From RGIG4608 sp045643885 (GTDB lineage Bacteria; Bacillota; Clostridia; Oscillospirales; CAG-272), in NCBI GenBank assembly GCA_045643885.1, contig JAZRFY010000035.1, forward strand, positions 1 to 20,652: a DNA stretch of 20,652 nucleotides, written 5' to 3'. Under the pieces are notes generated by a model. It saw nothing but the letters and a program-made list of their open reading frames with translations. It was not told the DNA's origin and did no database searches. Positions 1 through 5,956 of this stretch are shown here, piece after piece. The translations under genes were made by a program, and so were the position numbers. The first letter of the stretch is position 1; the number at the start of each line of letters is the position of its first letter.

Positions 1-53
1 GCGTCGCCTTGCCAAGGCGAAGGTGGCGGGTTCGAGCCCCGTAATCCGCTCCA
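1..53 (+). tRNA. tRNA-Gly (GCC), 5' end missing
   Basis: The window opens inside a tRNA. A five-pair anticodon stem (TCGCC/GGCGA) encloses the loop TTGCCAA, giving anticodon GCC for glycine. The T stem GCGGG/CCCGT with loop TTCGAGC follows, then the 3' acceptor strand AATCCGC, discriminator T and an encoded CCA. The acceptor 5' strand and D arm lie upstream of the window. A discriminator U is normal for bacterial tRNA-Gly. Confidence 0.93.
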
Positions 54-60
54 TAAAAAA

Positions 61-93
61 GCAGGACATCCAAAAGGATGTCCTGCTTTTTTT
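61..93 (+). terminator. Rho-independent terminator of tRNA-Gly
   Basis: An 11 bp perfect stem (GCAGGACATCC, loop AAAA, GGATGTCCTGC) is followed by a T tract. An A run on the 5' side means it could also stop transcription from the right. Confidence 0.93.
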
Positions 94-96
94 ATC

Positions 97-240
97 GCAT
101 CGACTATGCGGTGTGAGGACTCGAACGAGCAAAGCGAGTAGTGGGCAAACTTTCCGTCCTCGTGTACGAGGTAACGGCATAAGCCGTTAAGGAAATTTGC
201 TATTTTGCCACTTGTGGCAAAATGTGTCGAGCCCCCACTG
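97..240. other. Folded non-coding element between the tRNA genes
   Basis: No gene is visible between the tRNA-Gly terminator and the tRNA-Cys promoter. The stretch folds extensively: an outer helix pairs 113-124 with 227-238 (core CTCGA/TCGAG), a helix pairs 145-155 with 191-200, and inside that sit two perfect hairpins at 158-171 (CCTCG/CGAGG) and 173-188 (AACGGC/GCCGTT), making a three-way junction. A further 10 bp hairpin lies at 202-223 (ATTTTGCCAC/GTGGCAAAAT). The ends resemble T-arm sequence (GGACTCGAAC and TCGAGCCCC), so a tRNA-derived or tRNA-associated repeat is possible. It could be a small RNA or a MITE-like repeat; the sequence alone does not decide. Confidence 0.5.
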
Positions 241-303
241 GTAATCTTCTTGTAACATTTTCAGCAATATTACAAAATAGTTAAAATAAAAGCGCATACC
301 CTA

Positions 304-332
304 TTGACAATTTGAAATCTTTGTGATATAAT
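304..332 (+). promoter_or_regulatory. Promoter of tRNA-Cys
   Basis: TTGACA (304-309) and TATAAT (327-332) are perfect consensus boxes 17 bp apart, with an extended -10 TG at 324-325. Transcription would start about 14 nt before the tRNA. Confidence 0.92.
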
Positions 333-351
333 TCATCTGCTAACTAAATAT

Positions 352-425
352 GGCGCCATGGCCAAGCGGTAAGGCAAAGGTCTGCAACACCTCTATCCCC
401 GGTCCGATTCCGGGTGGCGCCTCCA
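352..425 (+). tRNA. tRNA-Cys (GCA)
   Basis: The acceptor GGCGCCA pairs with TGGCGCC, followed by discriminator T and encoded CCA. The anticodon loop CTGCAAC gives GCA for cysteine. The D arm (GCCAAGCGGTAAGGC) and T arm (CCCGG, loop TCCGATT, CCGGG) are intact. One oddity: the outermost pair of the anticodon stem appears to be an A-C mismatch where related tRNA-Cys genes have G-C, leaving four pairs. Confidence 0.95.
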
Positions 426-430
426 AAATA

Positions 431-459
431 AAAAGAGCACCCAAGTGGGTGCTCTTTTT
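431..459 (+). terminator. Terminator of tRNA-Cys
   Basis: GAGCACCC (435-442), loop AAGT and GGGTGCTC (447-454) are followed by TTTTTG. The same hairpin recurs at about 603-625 and 779-801 inside the repeats downstream. Confidence 0.92.
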
Positions 460-915
460 GTTTTGTCGACACTCACCCTCATCGGACACGGCTCTGCGCA
501 TTTATGCGCAGAATCCGGTTCGCAAATTCGGCGAAAGGACGTTCCGTGCTCGCACGGGAACTCCTCGACGAATTTAGCTCGCAAAGCGAGCCTTCCGGGT
601 GGCACCCAAGTGGGTGCTCTTTTTGTTTTGTCGACACTCACCCTCATCGGACTCGGCTCTGTGTGACTTTGTCGCACAGAATCCGGTTCGCAAATTTGTC
701 GAAAGGACGTTCCGTGCTCACACGGGAACTCCTCGACAAATTTAGTTCACGAGCAAGGCGAGAGAACCTTCCGGGTGGCACCCAAGTGGGTGCTCTTTTT
801 GTTTTGTCAACACTCACCCTCATCGGACTCGGCTCTGTGTGACTTTGTCGCACAGAATCCGGTTCGCATTTTTGACCGAAAGACGATTGCCGCTCGCGAG
901 CAATCTCTTGGGCAA
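438..915. repeat. Three tandem structured repeats behind tRNA-Cys
   Basis: Three diverged copies begin at 438, 603 and 779 (periods 165 and 176 bp; the third is cut short near 915). Each has the tRNA-Cys terminator hairpin, a conserved stretch near TCGACACTCACCCTCATC, a hairpin such as CTGTGTGAC/GTCGCACAG (659-679), and a long helix such as AAATTTGTCGA (692-702) pairing with TCGACAAATTT (733-743). Copies 1 and 2 differ by paired changes: C529-G570 becomes T697-A738, and C497-G508 becomes T662-A676. Copies 2 and 3 are preceded by TTCCGGGTGGCACC (593-606, 769-782), one base different from the tRNA-Cys 3' end (408-421). Open frames across this block are not credible genes. Confidence 0.85.
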
Positions 916-998
916 ACATCACATCACTTTGTGCCAAAGGCGCAATACATTCACTATGGCGAAGCAATAACATCACTACGGCTTGCCGCAACATCACT
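916..998. repeat. ACATCACT motif array with mini-hairpins
   Basis: ACATCACT or a close variant occurs at 921, 947, 970 and 991, with a partial copy at 916. The spacers (15 to 18 bp) can each form a small hairpin, for example TTGTGCC/GGCGCAA at 929-945 and GGC/GCC at 980-987. The array ends at the promoter of the next gene. Function unknown. Confidence 0.6.
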
Positions 999-999
999 C

Positions 1000-1028
1000 T
1001 TTACAAACGATCAAAATTATGCTATGAT
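1000..1028 (+). promoter_or_regulatory. Promoter of the YcxB-like gene
   Basis: TTTACA (1000-1005) and TATGAT (1023-1028) are 17 bp apart, 24 bp before the start codon. Confidence 0.7.
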
Positions 1029-1051
1029 ATAAGCGAAAGCAAGGTGAAATT

Positions 1052-1900
1052 ATGACTGACCAAATTGTAAATGAAATCATCGAAAATGAAGAGAAAACAA
1101 TTCTTCCGAAAGAAACGTATAAAATGAAATATCTCGAGCAGGACATCAAGGACGCTTATAAAACAGTCAAGCTCCCTAAAAGAATATATCTTGGTGTGGT
1201 AATTTATATCATTCTTGCGGGTGTCTTGTCAACCGTAACAGAAGGAGGATATGATTTGTCCATACTGTGGTTTTGGGGAATTGCTGCTGCGGTGATAGCT
1301 TTTTGCTACGTCGTGTCTGAAATCAGAGATAAAAAGTTAATAGACTTACACACAAAAAGAGCCATTGCATCCGATTATACCTTTGATGTTTATAATGACC
1401 GTTTCATTGCTACAGTTGTATACGAAGATAACACAATAGAATACGTTGTTCCCTATAACGAGCTGACAAGAGTAATAACAAAGGATAAATTTGTTTTGGT
1501 AATATACAAAAAGCGCATCTATATAATCAAAAAAGAGGGACTGCCACAAAATTCCCCTCTCTTGCATCTTGGATATATTAAAAAAATGCACTTTGACTCC
1601 AAAAAAGCACAGGGCAAGGAAAAAGGCATATCTCTTGTTTTGTTCATCCTTACATTGCTTTCCGTTCACTTGTCCATGTTCGTTTCGTTGGCAATTTCTG
1701 TTACCGGTGAGATGTTTGACGTGTTTTGGCTTGGTGCTCTTATAACCTCAATAATTCCTACTTTATCGATTTGCTATGGATATCATCTTAAAAAGAATGG
1801 CTATAGCAACTATAAAAAGAATACAATCGCGGGATTTTGCATCTTGGCTATCCTCTTTCTCTTCGGGGTGTCAACAGCCATGGCTTATTATGTAATGTGA
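1052..1900 (+). CDS. YcxB-like membrane protein
   Basis: A 282-residue protein. Residues about 40-90 hold two hydrophobic segments. Residues about 105-175 form a soluble, strand-rich stretch (YDRFIA-like start, then KFVLVIYKKRIYIIKKEGL) typical of the YcxB-like C-terminal domain. Unusually, further hydrophobic segments follow this domain at about 195-280, so the domain sits between membrane pairs rather than at the end. The start is set by AAGGTGA seven bases before ATG. It stands alone: own promoter, and a terminator shared with convergent folT. The biochemical role of YcxB-like proteins is not established, and none is assigned here. The family call rests on pattern recognition. Confidence 0.75.
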   Translation: MTDQIVNEIIENEEKTILPKETYKMKYLEQDIKDAYKTVKLPKRIYLGVVIYIILAGVLSTVTEGGYDLSILWFWGIAAAVIAFCYVVSEIRDKKLIDLHTKRAIASDYTFDVYNDRFIATVVYEDNTIEYVVPYNELTRVITKDKFVLVIYKKRIYIIKKEGLPQNSPLLHLGYIKKMHFDSKKAQGKEKGISLVLFILTLLSVHLSMFVSLAISVTGEMFDVFWLGALITSIIPTLSICYGYHLKKNGYSNYKKNTIAGFCILAILFLFGVSTAMAYYVM

Positions 1901-1903
1901 TAT

Positions 1904-1936
1904 AAAAAAGGACACCCATCGGTGTCCTTTTATTAT
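1904..1936. terminator. Bidirectional terminator
   Basis: GGACACC (1910-1916), loop CATC and GGTGTCC (1921-1927) have an A run on the left and a T-rich tail on the right. It serves the plus-strand YcxB-like gene and the minus-strand folT, which converge here. Confidence 0.88.
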
Positions 1937-1944
1937 TGATCTTT

Positions 1945-2769
1945 CTATTTGAAAAGCTTCTTGAAATTTGTCCAAAATTCGGAAAATTGTTCAAAGAAAT
2001 GTGAATAATCGGGCTTTGAAACGTTGAACACGTATTTAAAATCAACGCTCTCATCAAGCAAGAAGTATGCGACCACGATCGCTATTGAAATTACAGTGAA
2101 GAGTGCAACCTTGATTATAAGTGATTTCGTTGAAGTCTTTTCAATAAAGCATAGCTTTTTGTCAACGAGCTTGAGTCTTGTCAGTATAGGCAACGCAAAG
2201 GATAAAACCATGATTATGATCATCGCTTCAAGAGGGAACATAATAAGGTTTTTGGCAATTCGCACGCCATTTATTATTTGATAGGCATCGGCAGCCGCCT
2301 GTCCACCCTGAAGGAATTTGAGCCACTTCATAAAGATGGACGTCATAAGGATGTTGCACACAAGATTTACTGAAAATTTAGCCGTGAGTGCACTCGTTAC
2401 AGAAATTTTTCTTCTCCAAAAGAAGAGGGCAAAGATAAATGAGCTTGTCATCTCAACGAGCGTGAAGGGAGGGAAAAACTGTCCCATCTGGCAAGTGACG
2501 ACGAGTCCCAAGATATCACTTATCGCGCCCACCAAAAGCCCTAAAACAGGACCGTATATCATCGAGCCCAAGGAATTTACGTATCCGTCAAGTGAAAAGC
2601 CAAGCCCTGAGGCTATGTTTATCTTGAAAAATTTGACTGCCACGCGAAGTGCCACGATGAGTGCAGCAATCGTTATCATTCTCACGTCACCGAGCTGTCT
2701 TGAAGCCAAACGCCAATAATCTCTTGAAAAAAGCTTTGGATTTTGATTTATTTCGATACTTTGTTGCAT
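1945..2769 (-). CDS. folT: Folate-family ECF transporter S component
   Basis: A 274-residue polytopic membrane protein. It is probably the substrate-binding S component of an energy-coupling factor transporter that takes up folate with a shared T component and two ATPases encoded elsewhere. The N-terminal two thirds (RMITIAALIVALRVAVK, then SLGSMIYGPVLGLLVGAISD) match the ECF S-component pattern of a short cytoplasmic helix, an early AAL motif and a P-G-rich second helix pair. The THF riboswitch directly upstream is the strongest evidence for folate. At 274 residues it is longer than the usual 170-240; the extra C-terminal part has one more hydrophobic segment (about 212-235) and a charged, Phe-rich tail. 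AAGGAGG lies eight bases before ATG. Confidence 0.88.
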   Translation of the reverse strand: MQQSIEINQNPKLFSRDYWRLASRQLGDVRMITIAALIVALRVAVKFFKINIASGLGFSLDGYVNSLGSMIYGPVLGLLVGAISDILGLVVTCQMGQFFPPFTLVEMTSSFIFALFFWRRKISVTSALTAKFSVNLVCNILMTSIFMKWLKFLQGGQAAADAYQIINGVRIAKNLIMFPLEAMIIIMVLSFALPILTRLKLVDKKLCFIEKTSTKSLIIKVALFTVISIAIVVAYFLLDESVDFKYVFNVSKPDYSHFFEQFSEFWTNFKKLFK

Positions 2770-2823
2770 AAAAATAGCCTCCTTCCCCGCGAAAATGCCG
2801 AAAAAGAGACTCCTTTGTCGATT

Positions 2824-2929
2824 GCAGCGGGATGCGGGCCTTGAACCGCTTGATCAATCGTCTGATCTCTTCGTCCGTCGGGCAACTCCCCGTCCCGACA
2901 GCACTGAACGCACAAGGTCCTACTCTGTT
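2824..2929 (-). promoter_or_regulatory. THF riboswitch in the folT leader
   Basis: Read on the minus strand, the folT leader contains the conserved blocks of the tetrahydrofolate riboswitch: AGAGTAGG near the 5' end, GCGTTCAGTG, GGGGAGTTGCCCGACG, and CCCGCATCCCGCT closing the structure, with CAG/CTG pairing at the base. The 3' part of the aptamer (TCCCGC) can alternatively pair with GCGGGGA just before the folT AAGGAGG site, which suggests translational control; that switch is inferred. It begins where transcription should start from the promoter at 2936-2964. Confidence 0.88.
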
Positions 2930-2935
2930 GAAGGT

Positions 2936-2964
2936 ATTTTACCATAACGCACACAAAATTGCAA
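2936..2964 (-). promoter_or_regulatory. Promoter of folT
   Basis: On the minus strand TTGCAA (2959-2964) and TAAAAT (2936-2941) are 17 bp apart with a TG before the -10 box. The predicted start falls at the 5' edge of the THF aptamer. Confidence 0.82.
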
Positions 2965-3022
2965 TAGCATGAAAGAAAAAAATCAAAATTGCTTTTATTT
3001 GTCCTGAAAACCAAAAATAAAC

Positions 3023-3051
3023 TTGACTTTTCCCTTCATATATAATATAAT
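3023..3051 (+). promoter_or_regulatory. Promoter of queT
   Basis: TTGACT (3023-3028) and TATAAT (3046-3051) are 17 bp apart. A second TATAAT at 3041-3046 overlaps but has poor spacing. The start would fall right at the preQ1 aptamer. Confidence 0.85.
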
Positions 3052-3057
3052 GCAATA

Positions 3058-3104
3058 CAGTGAGTTCGTAACCATCCTCACTTAAAACAAAACTAAGGAA
3101 AGGA
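3058..3104 (+). promoter_or_regulatory. preQ1 class I riboswitch in the queT leader
   Basis: GTGAG (3060-3064) and CTCAC (3077-3081) form P1 around the loop TTCGTAACCATC. The A-rich tail AAAACAAAACTAAGGA follows, as expected for the H-type pseudoknot of preQ1-I. AAGGA at the aptamer end is the likely ribosome site, so ligand binding would hide it and lower queT translation. Matches the downstream gene's proposed substrate. Confidence 0.88.
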
Positions 3105-3118
3105 CGGGAATTTTCCCG
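3105..3118 (+). promoter_or_regulatory. Hairpin between ribosome site and queT start
   Basis: CGGGAA and TTCCCG form a perfect stem between the GGAAAGGA ribosome site (3097-3104) and the ATG at 3130. There is no T tract, so it is not a terminator. The linear SD-to-ATG distance of 25 nt is too long for normal initiation; folding this stem brings it to about 11 nt. Confidence 0.6.
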
Positions 3119-3129
3119 ACAAATTCAAA

Positions 3130-3633
3130 ATGAAGAAAAACAATCGAAAAAGAGTGTATTTCATCACTCTTTCCGCTATGATAGCGGCACTTTACGTGGT
3201 TTTAACCTTGCTGGTTGCCCCCTATGCCTTTGGAGACGTGCAGCTGAGAGTATCCGAGGCGCTTTGCGTTCTCGTTTTCTTTACTCCTGCAGCTATTCCG
3301 GGTCTTACGATAGGATGCTTTATCGTAAATCTTATTGCAAGTCCCTATCCACCCGATCTCATTCTTGGTACGCTCGCAACCCTTATCGGCATGGTGGGAG
3401 GCTACCTCTTGAGAAAAAATAAGTGGCTTGTTACCATTCCGACGGTGTTGGCAAACACAATTATCGTCCCCTTGATTATAATAATCGGCTCCACTCTCCC
3501 CGGTGCGAGAATGGCATTTGACCTCTACCCCACCTTGGCAATAGGAGTTTTTATAGGGGAGTTCTTATCGGCAACGGTTTTGGGAACAGGACTTTTGTTC
3601 CTCCTCAAAAAATACAATTTTAAATTCAAGTAA
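3130..3633 (+). CDS. queT: QueT family ECF transporter S component
   Basis: A 167-residue integral membrane protein, the usual length for QueT. It is the likely substrate-binding component of an ECF transporter for a queuosine precursor such as preQ1. The hallmark GDVQLRVSEAL is at residues 35-45, after the first helix; LTIGCFIVNLIASP follows around residue 62, and four or more further hydrophobic segments complete the protein. The preQ1 riboswitch in its leader supports the substrate. The gene is alone on its transcript, bounded by its own promoter and a strong terminator, and is divergent from folT. Confidence 0.92.
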   Translation: MKKNNRKRVYFITLSAMIAALYVVLTLLVAPYAFGDVQLRVSEALCVLVFFTPAAIPGLTIGCFIVNLIASPYPPDLILGTLATLIGMVGGYLLRKNKWLVTIPTVLANTIIVPLIIIIGSTLPGARMAFDLYPTLAIGVFIGEFLSATVLGTGLLFLLKKYNFKFK

Positions 3634-3643
3634 AGTAAAAAGC

Positions 3644-3674
3644 AAGCATCCACCCTTTTGGGTGGATGCTTTTG
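3644..3674 (+). terminator. Terminator of queT
   Basis: AAGCATCCACCC (3644-3655), loop TTTT, and GGGTGGATGCTT (3660-3671), with TTTT running to 3673. The A-rich left flank may let it also act on the minus-strand gene ending at 3701. Confidence 0.92.
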
Positions 3675-3700
3675 TCATTGTATATAAAGCTAAGGGATCA

Positions 3701-4477
3701 TTATGCCTTGTCGATAAGGTCTATATAATCCTTTGCAAGCTTTGCCTTGTACATTTTGGGAGCAAACTCGATGATTCCTTCAAATGCTTCCCTTGCCTTT
3801 TCCATTTCGCCGAGCTTATAAAGTGACACTGCACGGTAGAAGCCAACGTTTATTCTTGTCAATTTGTGATTCTGAGCCTGGGGGTTGATTACCTTGATAT
3901 CGATGTCGCAAACGTCTACAACGTATTCATAATCCTCGTCGGCAAAGGCGTCAAACTTATCAAAAACCGTAAAATTGTTAAAAGCAGGTGCAAACTGAGG
4001 ATATTTTGTCTTGAGCGCCTCATATTCCTTCACGATTGCAGGGAGCTTGTCAAATTCACCGTTTTCAAAGTGGATGTAGCCCCTTCTGTAAAGCGCATTG
4101 CAAAGCTCAACGGGATTAACCTTTTTTTGGGATACTGCCGTTTCGATAAGCTCGAGTGCTTTTTCGTGATTTCCAAGACTCACCTCGCAAAGTACCTGGT
4201 GACGAAGTGAATTTTTGAGAGGACCAAGGCTTGTAACTTCCTTGAATTTTTCGGGATCGAGATCCTCGAAAATAACGGATTCGATCGTGCTTGCCTTGAT
4301 TTTCTCCATCGGAATTCTAAGGCTCATGCCAAGCACCACGATTCCACCAAGTCCCAACACCCAGGAATACGTTGTTGCGAAAATAAGTGCCGCAACTGCC
4401 ACCATATATGCGATCACGAGGAGAGCGATTCTTGCTCTGTATGCCGCCACTATTTGTTTTGCTGTTTTATTCTTCAT
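3701..4477 (-). CDS. Membrane-anchored TPR-like protein
   Basis: A 258-residue protein of unknown function. Two hydrophobic segments at about 16-36 and 38-54 anchor it. The rest is helical, with features of tetratricopeptide repeats: GNHEKALELIETAVS at about 110, ALYRRGYIHFENGEFDKL at about 138, and AVSLYKLGEMEKAREAFEGII near 222. It therefore probably binds a partner protein. It lies 13 bp after the ArsR-like gene, and its AAAGGAG ribosome site overlaps that gene's stop codon, so the pair is likely one operon and this may be the repressor's target. Confidence 0.75.
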   Translation of the reverse strand: MKNKTAKQIVAAYRARIALLVIAYMVAVAALIFATTYSWVLGLGGIVVLGMSLRIPMEKIKASTIESVIFEDLDPEKFKEVTSLGPLKNSLRHQVLCEVSLGNHEKALELIETAVSQKKVNPVELCNALYRRGYIHFENGEFDKLPAIVKEYEALKTKYPQFAPAFNNFTVFDKFDAFADEDYEYVVDVCDIDIKVINPQAQNHKLTRINVGFYRAVSLYKLGEMEKAREAFEGIIEFAPKMYKAKLAKDYIDLIDKA

Positions 4478-4490
4478 TTTTGTGCTCCTT

Positions 4491-4748
4491 TTATCTTAAA
4501 AATTCTCTTAACCATTCTCTTATATCCTCAATTGTGTCAAGGCAGGGAGAATAGTATATAAATTTTCCCTCTCTTCGGGACGTGACAAGCTCTGCATCCT
4601 TTAAAACCGACAGATGCCGTGATATTGCAGGCGCGGAAATGTCAAACCGTTCCGATATTTCACTTGCGGTACGGTCGCATTTTTTAAGCATTCTCAGTAT
4701 CTCTCGTCGCGTTGGATCGGAAAGAGCCAATAGCCTTTGTTGAATCAT
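4491..4748 (-). CDS. ArsR/SdpR-like winged-helix repressor
   Basis: An 85-residue, single-domain winged-helix DNA-binding protein. The motif ALSDPTRREILRMLK opens the fold, SEISERFDISAPAISRHLSVLKDAELV is the helix-turn-helix (residues about 30-56), and RREGKFIYYSP is the wing. Length and sequence resemble autorepressors of the SdpR subfamily more than metal sensors, and no Cys metal site (CxC) is visible. The promoter upstream carries a 31 bp palindrome over the transcription start, consistent with self-repression. AAAGGGG precedes ATG by six bases. Classical SdpR partners (SdpI) are absent; a TPR-like membrane protein follows instead. Confidence 0.9.
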   Translation of the reverse strand: MIQQRLLALSDPTRREILRMLKKCDRTASEISERFDISAPAISRHLSVLKDAELVTSRREGKFIYYSPCLDTIEDIREWLREFLR

Positions 4749-4754
4749 TTTATT

Positions 4755-4807
4755 ACCCCTTTAAATGGGGCGCACCCAAAAGAATAAGGAGAAAAAGTGT
4801 GCGCCCC
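4755..4807 (-). promoter_or_regulatory. Leader hairpin of the ArsR-like operon
   Basis: On the minus strand GGGGCGCAC (4799-4807) pairs with GTGCGCCCC (4767-4775). The CCCC of the second arm can instead pair with the GGGG of the ribosome site seven bases further on (4755-4758). The two pairings exclude each other, so the leader could switch access to the start codon. Inferred from complementarity only. Confidence 0.5.
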
Positions 4808-4836
4808 GTAACTAATAGTCACAATTATTGATAATA

Positions 4837-4867
4837 ACATTTAACATTTAACTTAAATGTTAAATGT
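4837..4867. promoter_or_regulatory. Palindromic operator, probably for the ArsR-like protein
   Basis: ACATTTAACATTTAA and its exact reverse complement TTAAATGTTAAATGT flank a single central base (4852). Each arm holds the repeated half site ACATTTAA. It abuts the -10 box at 4868-4873 and covers the predicted transcription start, an ideal place for repression. Confidence 0.8.
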
Positions 4868-4896
4868 ATTCTAACACAAATGGAAAGCTTTGTCAA
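4868..4896 (-). promoter_or_regulatory. Promoter of the ArsR-like operon
   Basis: On the minus strand TTGACA (4891-4896) and TAGAAT (4868-4873) are 17 bp apart. Confidence 0.88.
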
Positions 4897-4961
4897 TAGA
4901 CACGTGCAATTTTGTGGCAAAAATTTCGCAAAAAAAGCAAGAAAAATATCTAAAATAATCA

Positions 4962-4990
4962 TTGACGGATTGATTTTTTTGTTGTATAAT
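4962..4990 (+). promoter_or_regulatory. Promoter of the yitT-like gene
   Basis: TTGACG (4962-4967) and TATAAT (4985-4990) are 17 bp apart. Confidence 0.87.
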
Positions 4991-4996
4991 CATATC

Positions 4997-5047
4997 ACTG
5001 AATAAAAACTTCAGTATATGATTTTACGCCGATGCTGTCGGCTTTTT
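4997..5047 (+). promoter_or_regulatory. Two-hairpin leader of the yitT-like gene
   Basis: The transcript should open with the hairpin ACTGAA/TTCAGT (4997-5015), directly at the predicted start. A second hairpin GCCGA/TCGGC (5028-5042) is followed by TTTTT and then the ribosome site AAGAGG. The second looks like a short attenuator or a processed leader. It matches no riboswitch class that I recognise. Confidence 0.5.
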
Positions 5048-5058
5048 AAGAGGAAATT

Positions 5059-5907
5059 ATGATCAAATTCAAAAATTGGATGTATATGAATCTCGGCATC
5101 GTGTTGATTGCGTGTGCAACATACTTCTTCTTGGTGCCAAATAAATTTGTTACGGGTGGTATGACGGGTCTTTCAACAATATTAGGCTACGTTGTTCCCT
5201 CAATTTCAACCTCAACGTGGCTTATGTGCCTTAACATTTGTATGCTCGTTATCGGCTTTATCTTTCTTGGAAGATCCACGGGTATCTGGACGGTTTATTG
5301 CAGCCTTGGTTACTCATCCCTTATGCTTCTTTTTGAAAGATTGTTCCCTATGACCGACAAGACTCTCACGGACGAGCCCTTTTTGGAGCTTTGCGTTGGT
5401 ATTACGATCTATGCGATAGGAACTGCAACCATCTTCTATGCGGGTGCGTCAAGTGGTGGCATGGATATCATGGCACTCATCATTCAGAAATATGCAAAGA
5501 TAGACGTTGGCAGAGCGGTTTTGTTTGTTAATATGTTCATCGCGGGTGGTTCAATTCTCGTTTTCCAAAACATTAAGATCGGTATCCTCTCCCTTGTTGG
5601 ACTTTTTGCGAACTCCTTCATCATCGATATCGTTATCGATAACTTTGATTCGTGCAAATACTTTATTGTTATTACTGAAAAGCCCGACCTTGTGTCCGAA
5701 TATATAATGAATACACTTCATCACGGTGTTACTATTTCCGATGCTATCGGTGGATATACACAGATGAAGAAGGGCATGGTGCACACTGTTTGCCGTAGAT
5801 ATGAGGCGATCAAGCTTCGTGCAGCCATCAAAAAGATCGACGAAAATGCCTTCATCGTCGTTACAACAAGCTCCGAGATCATCGGCAAGGGCTTCAGAAG
5901 CGTATAA
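5059..5907 (+). CDS. YitT family membrane protein
   Basis: A 282-residue protein of the usual family length. The N-terminal 200 residues are a five- to six-segment membrane domain with the family's NKFVTGGMTGLS-type motif at about 28-39 and FYAGASSGGMDIMALII at about 125-141. Residues about 200-282 are the soluble C-terminal domain (DUF2179 type) with YIMNTLHHGVTISDAIGGYT. The function of YitT proteins is not settled. The gene is monocistronic, with its own promoter, leader hairpins and a terminator. GAGGA eight bases before ATG fixes the start. Confidence 0.93.
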   Translation: MIKFKNWMYMNLGIVLIACATYFFLVPNKFVTGGMTGLSTILGYVVPSISTSTWLMCLNICMLVIGFIFLGRSTGIWTVYCSLGYSSLMLLFERLFPMTDKTLTDEPFLELCVGITIYAIGTATIFYAGASSGGMDIMALIIQKYAKIDVGRAVLFVNMFIAGGSILVFQNIKIGILSLVGLFANSFIIDIVIDNFDSCKYFIVITEKPDLVSEYIMNTLHHGVTISDAIGGYTQMKKGMVHTVCRRYEAIKLRAAIKKIDENAFIVVTTSSEIIGKGFRSV

Positions 5908-5923
5908 TCAATATAATAATAAA

Positions 5924-5955
5924 AAACATCGGCAGAGTCACTGCCGATGTTTATT
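5924..5955. terminator. Bidirectional terminator
   Basis: AACATCGGCAG (5925-5935), loop AGTCA, and CTGCCGATGTT (5941-5951) have an A run on the left and T-rich sequence on the right. It serves the yitT-like gene and the convergent SLOG gene. Confidence 0.9.
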
Positions 5956-5956
5956 T

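Noticed and set aside
916..998. CRISPR array
   Set aside because: The repeated word is only 8 bp, steps vary from 21 to 26 bp, spacers are self-complementary, and no cas gene is present.
350..1032. Several open frames of 60-117 codons on both strands around tRNA-Cys and the repeats
   Set aside because: They run through the tRNA or the repeat units, lack ribosome sites, and their repeated peptides simply mirror the DNA repeats.
4991..5058. Fluoride, yybP-ykoY or other known riboswitch before the yitT-like gene
   Set aside because: Only two short stems are present and none of the conserved core sequences of these classes was found.
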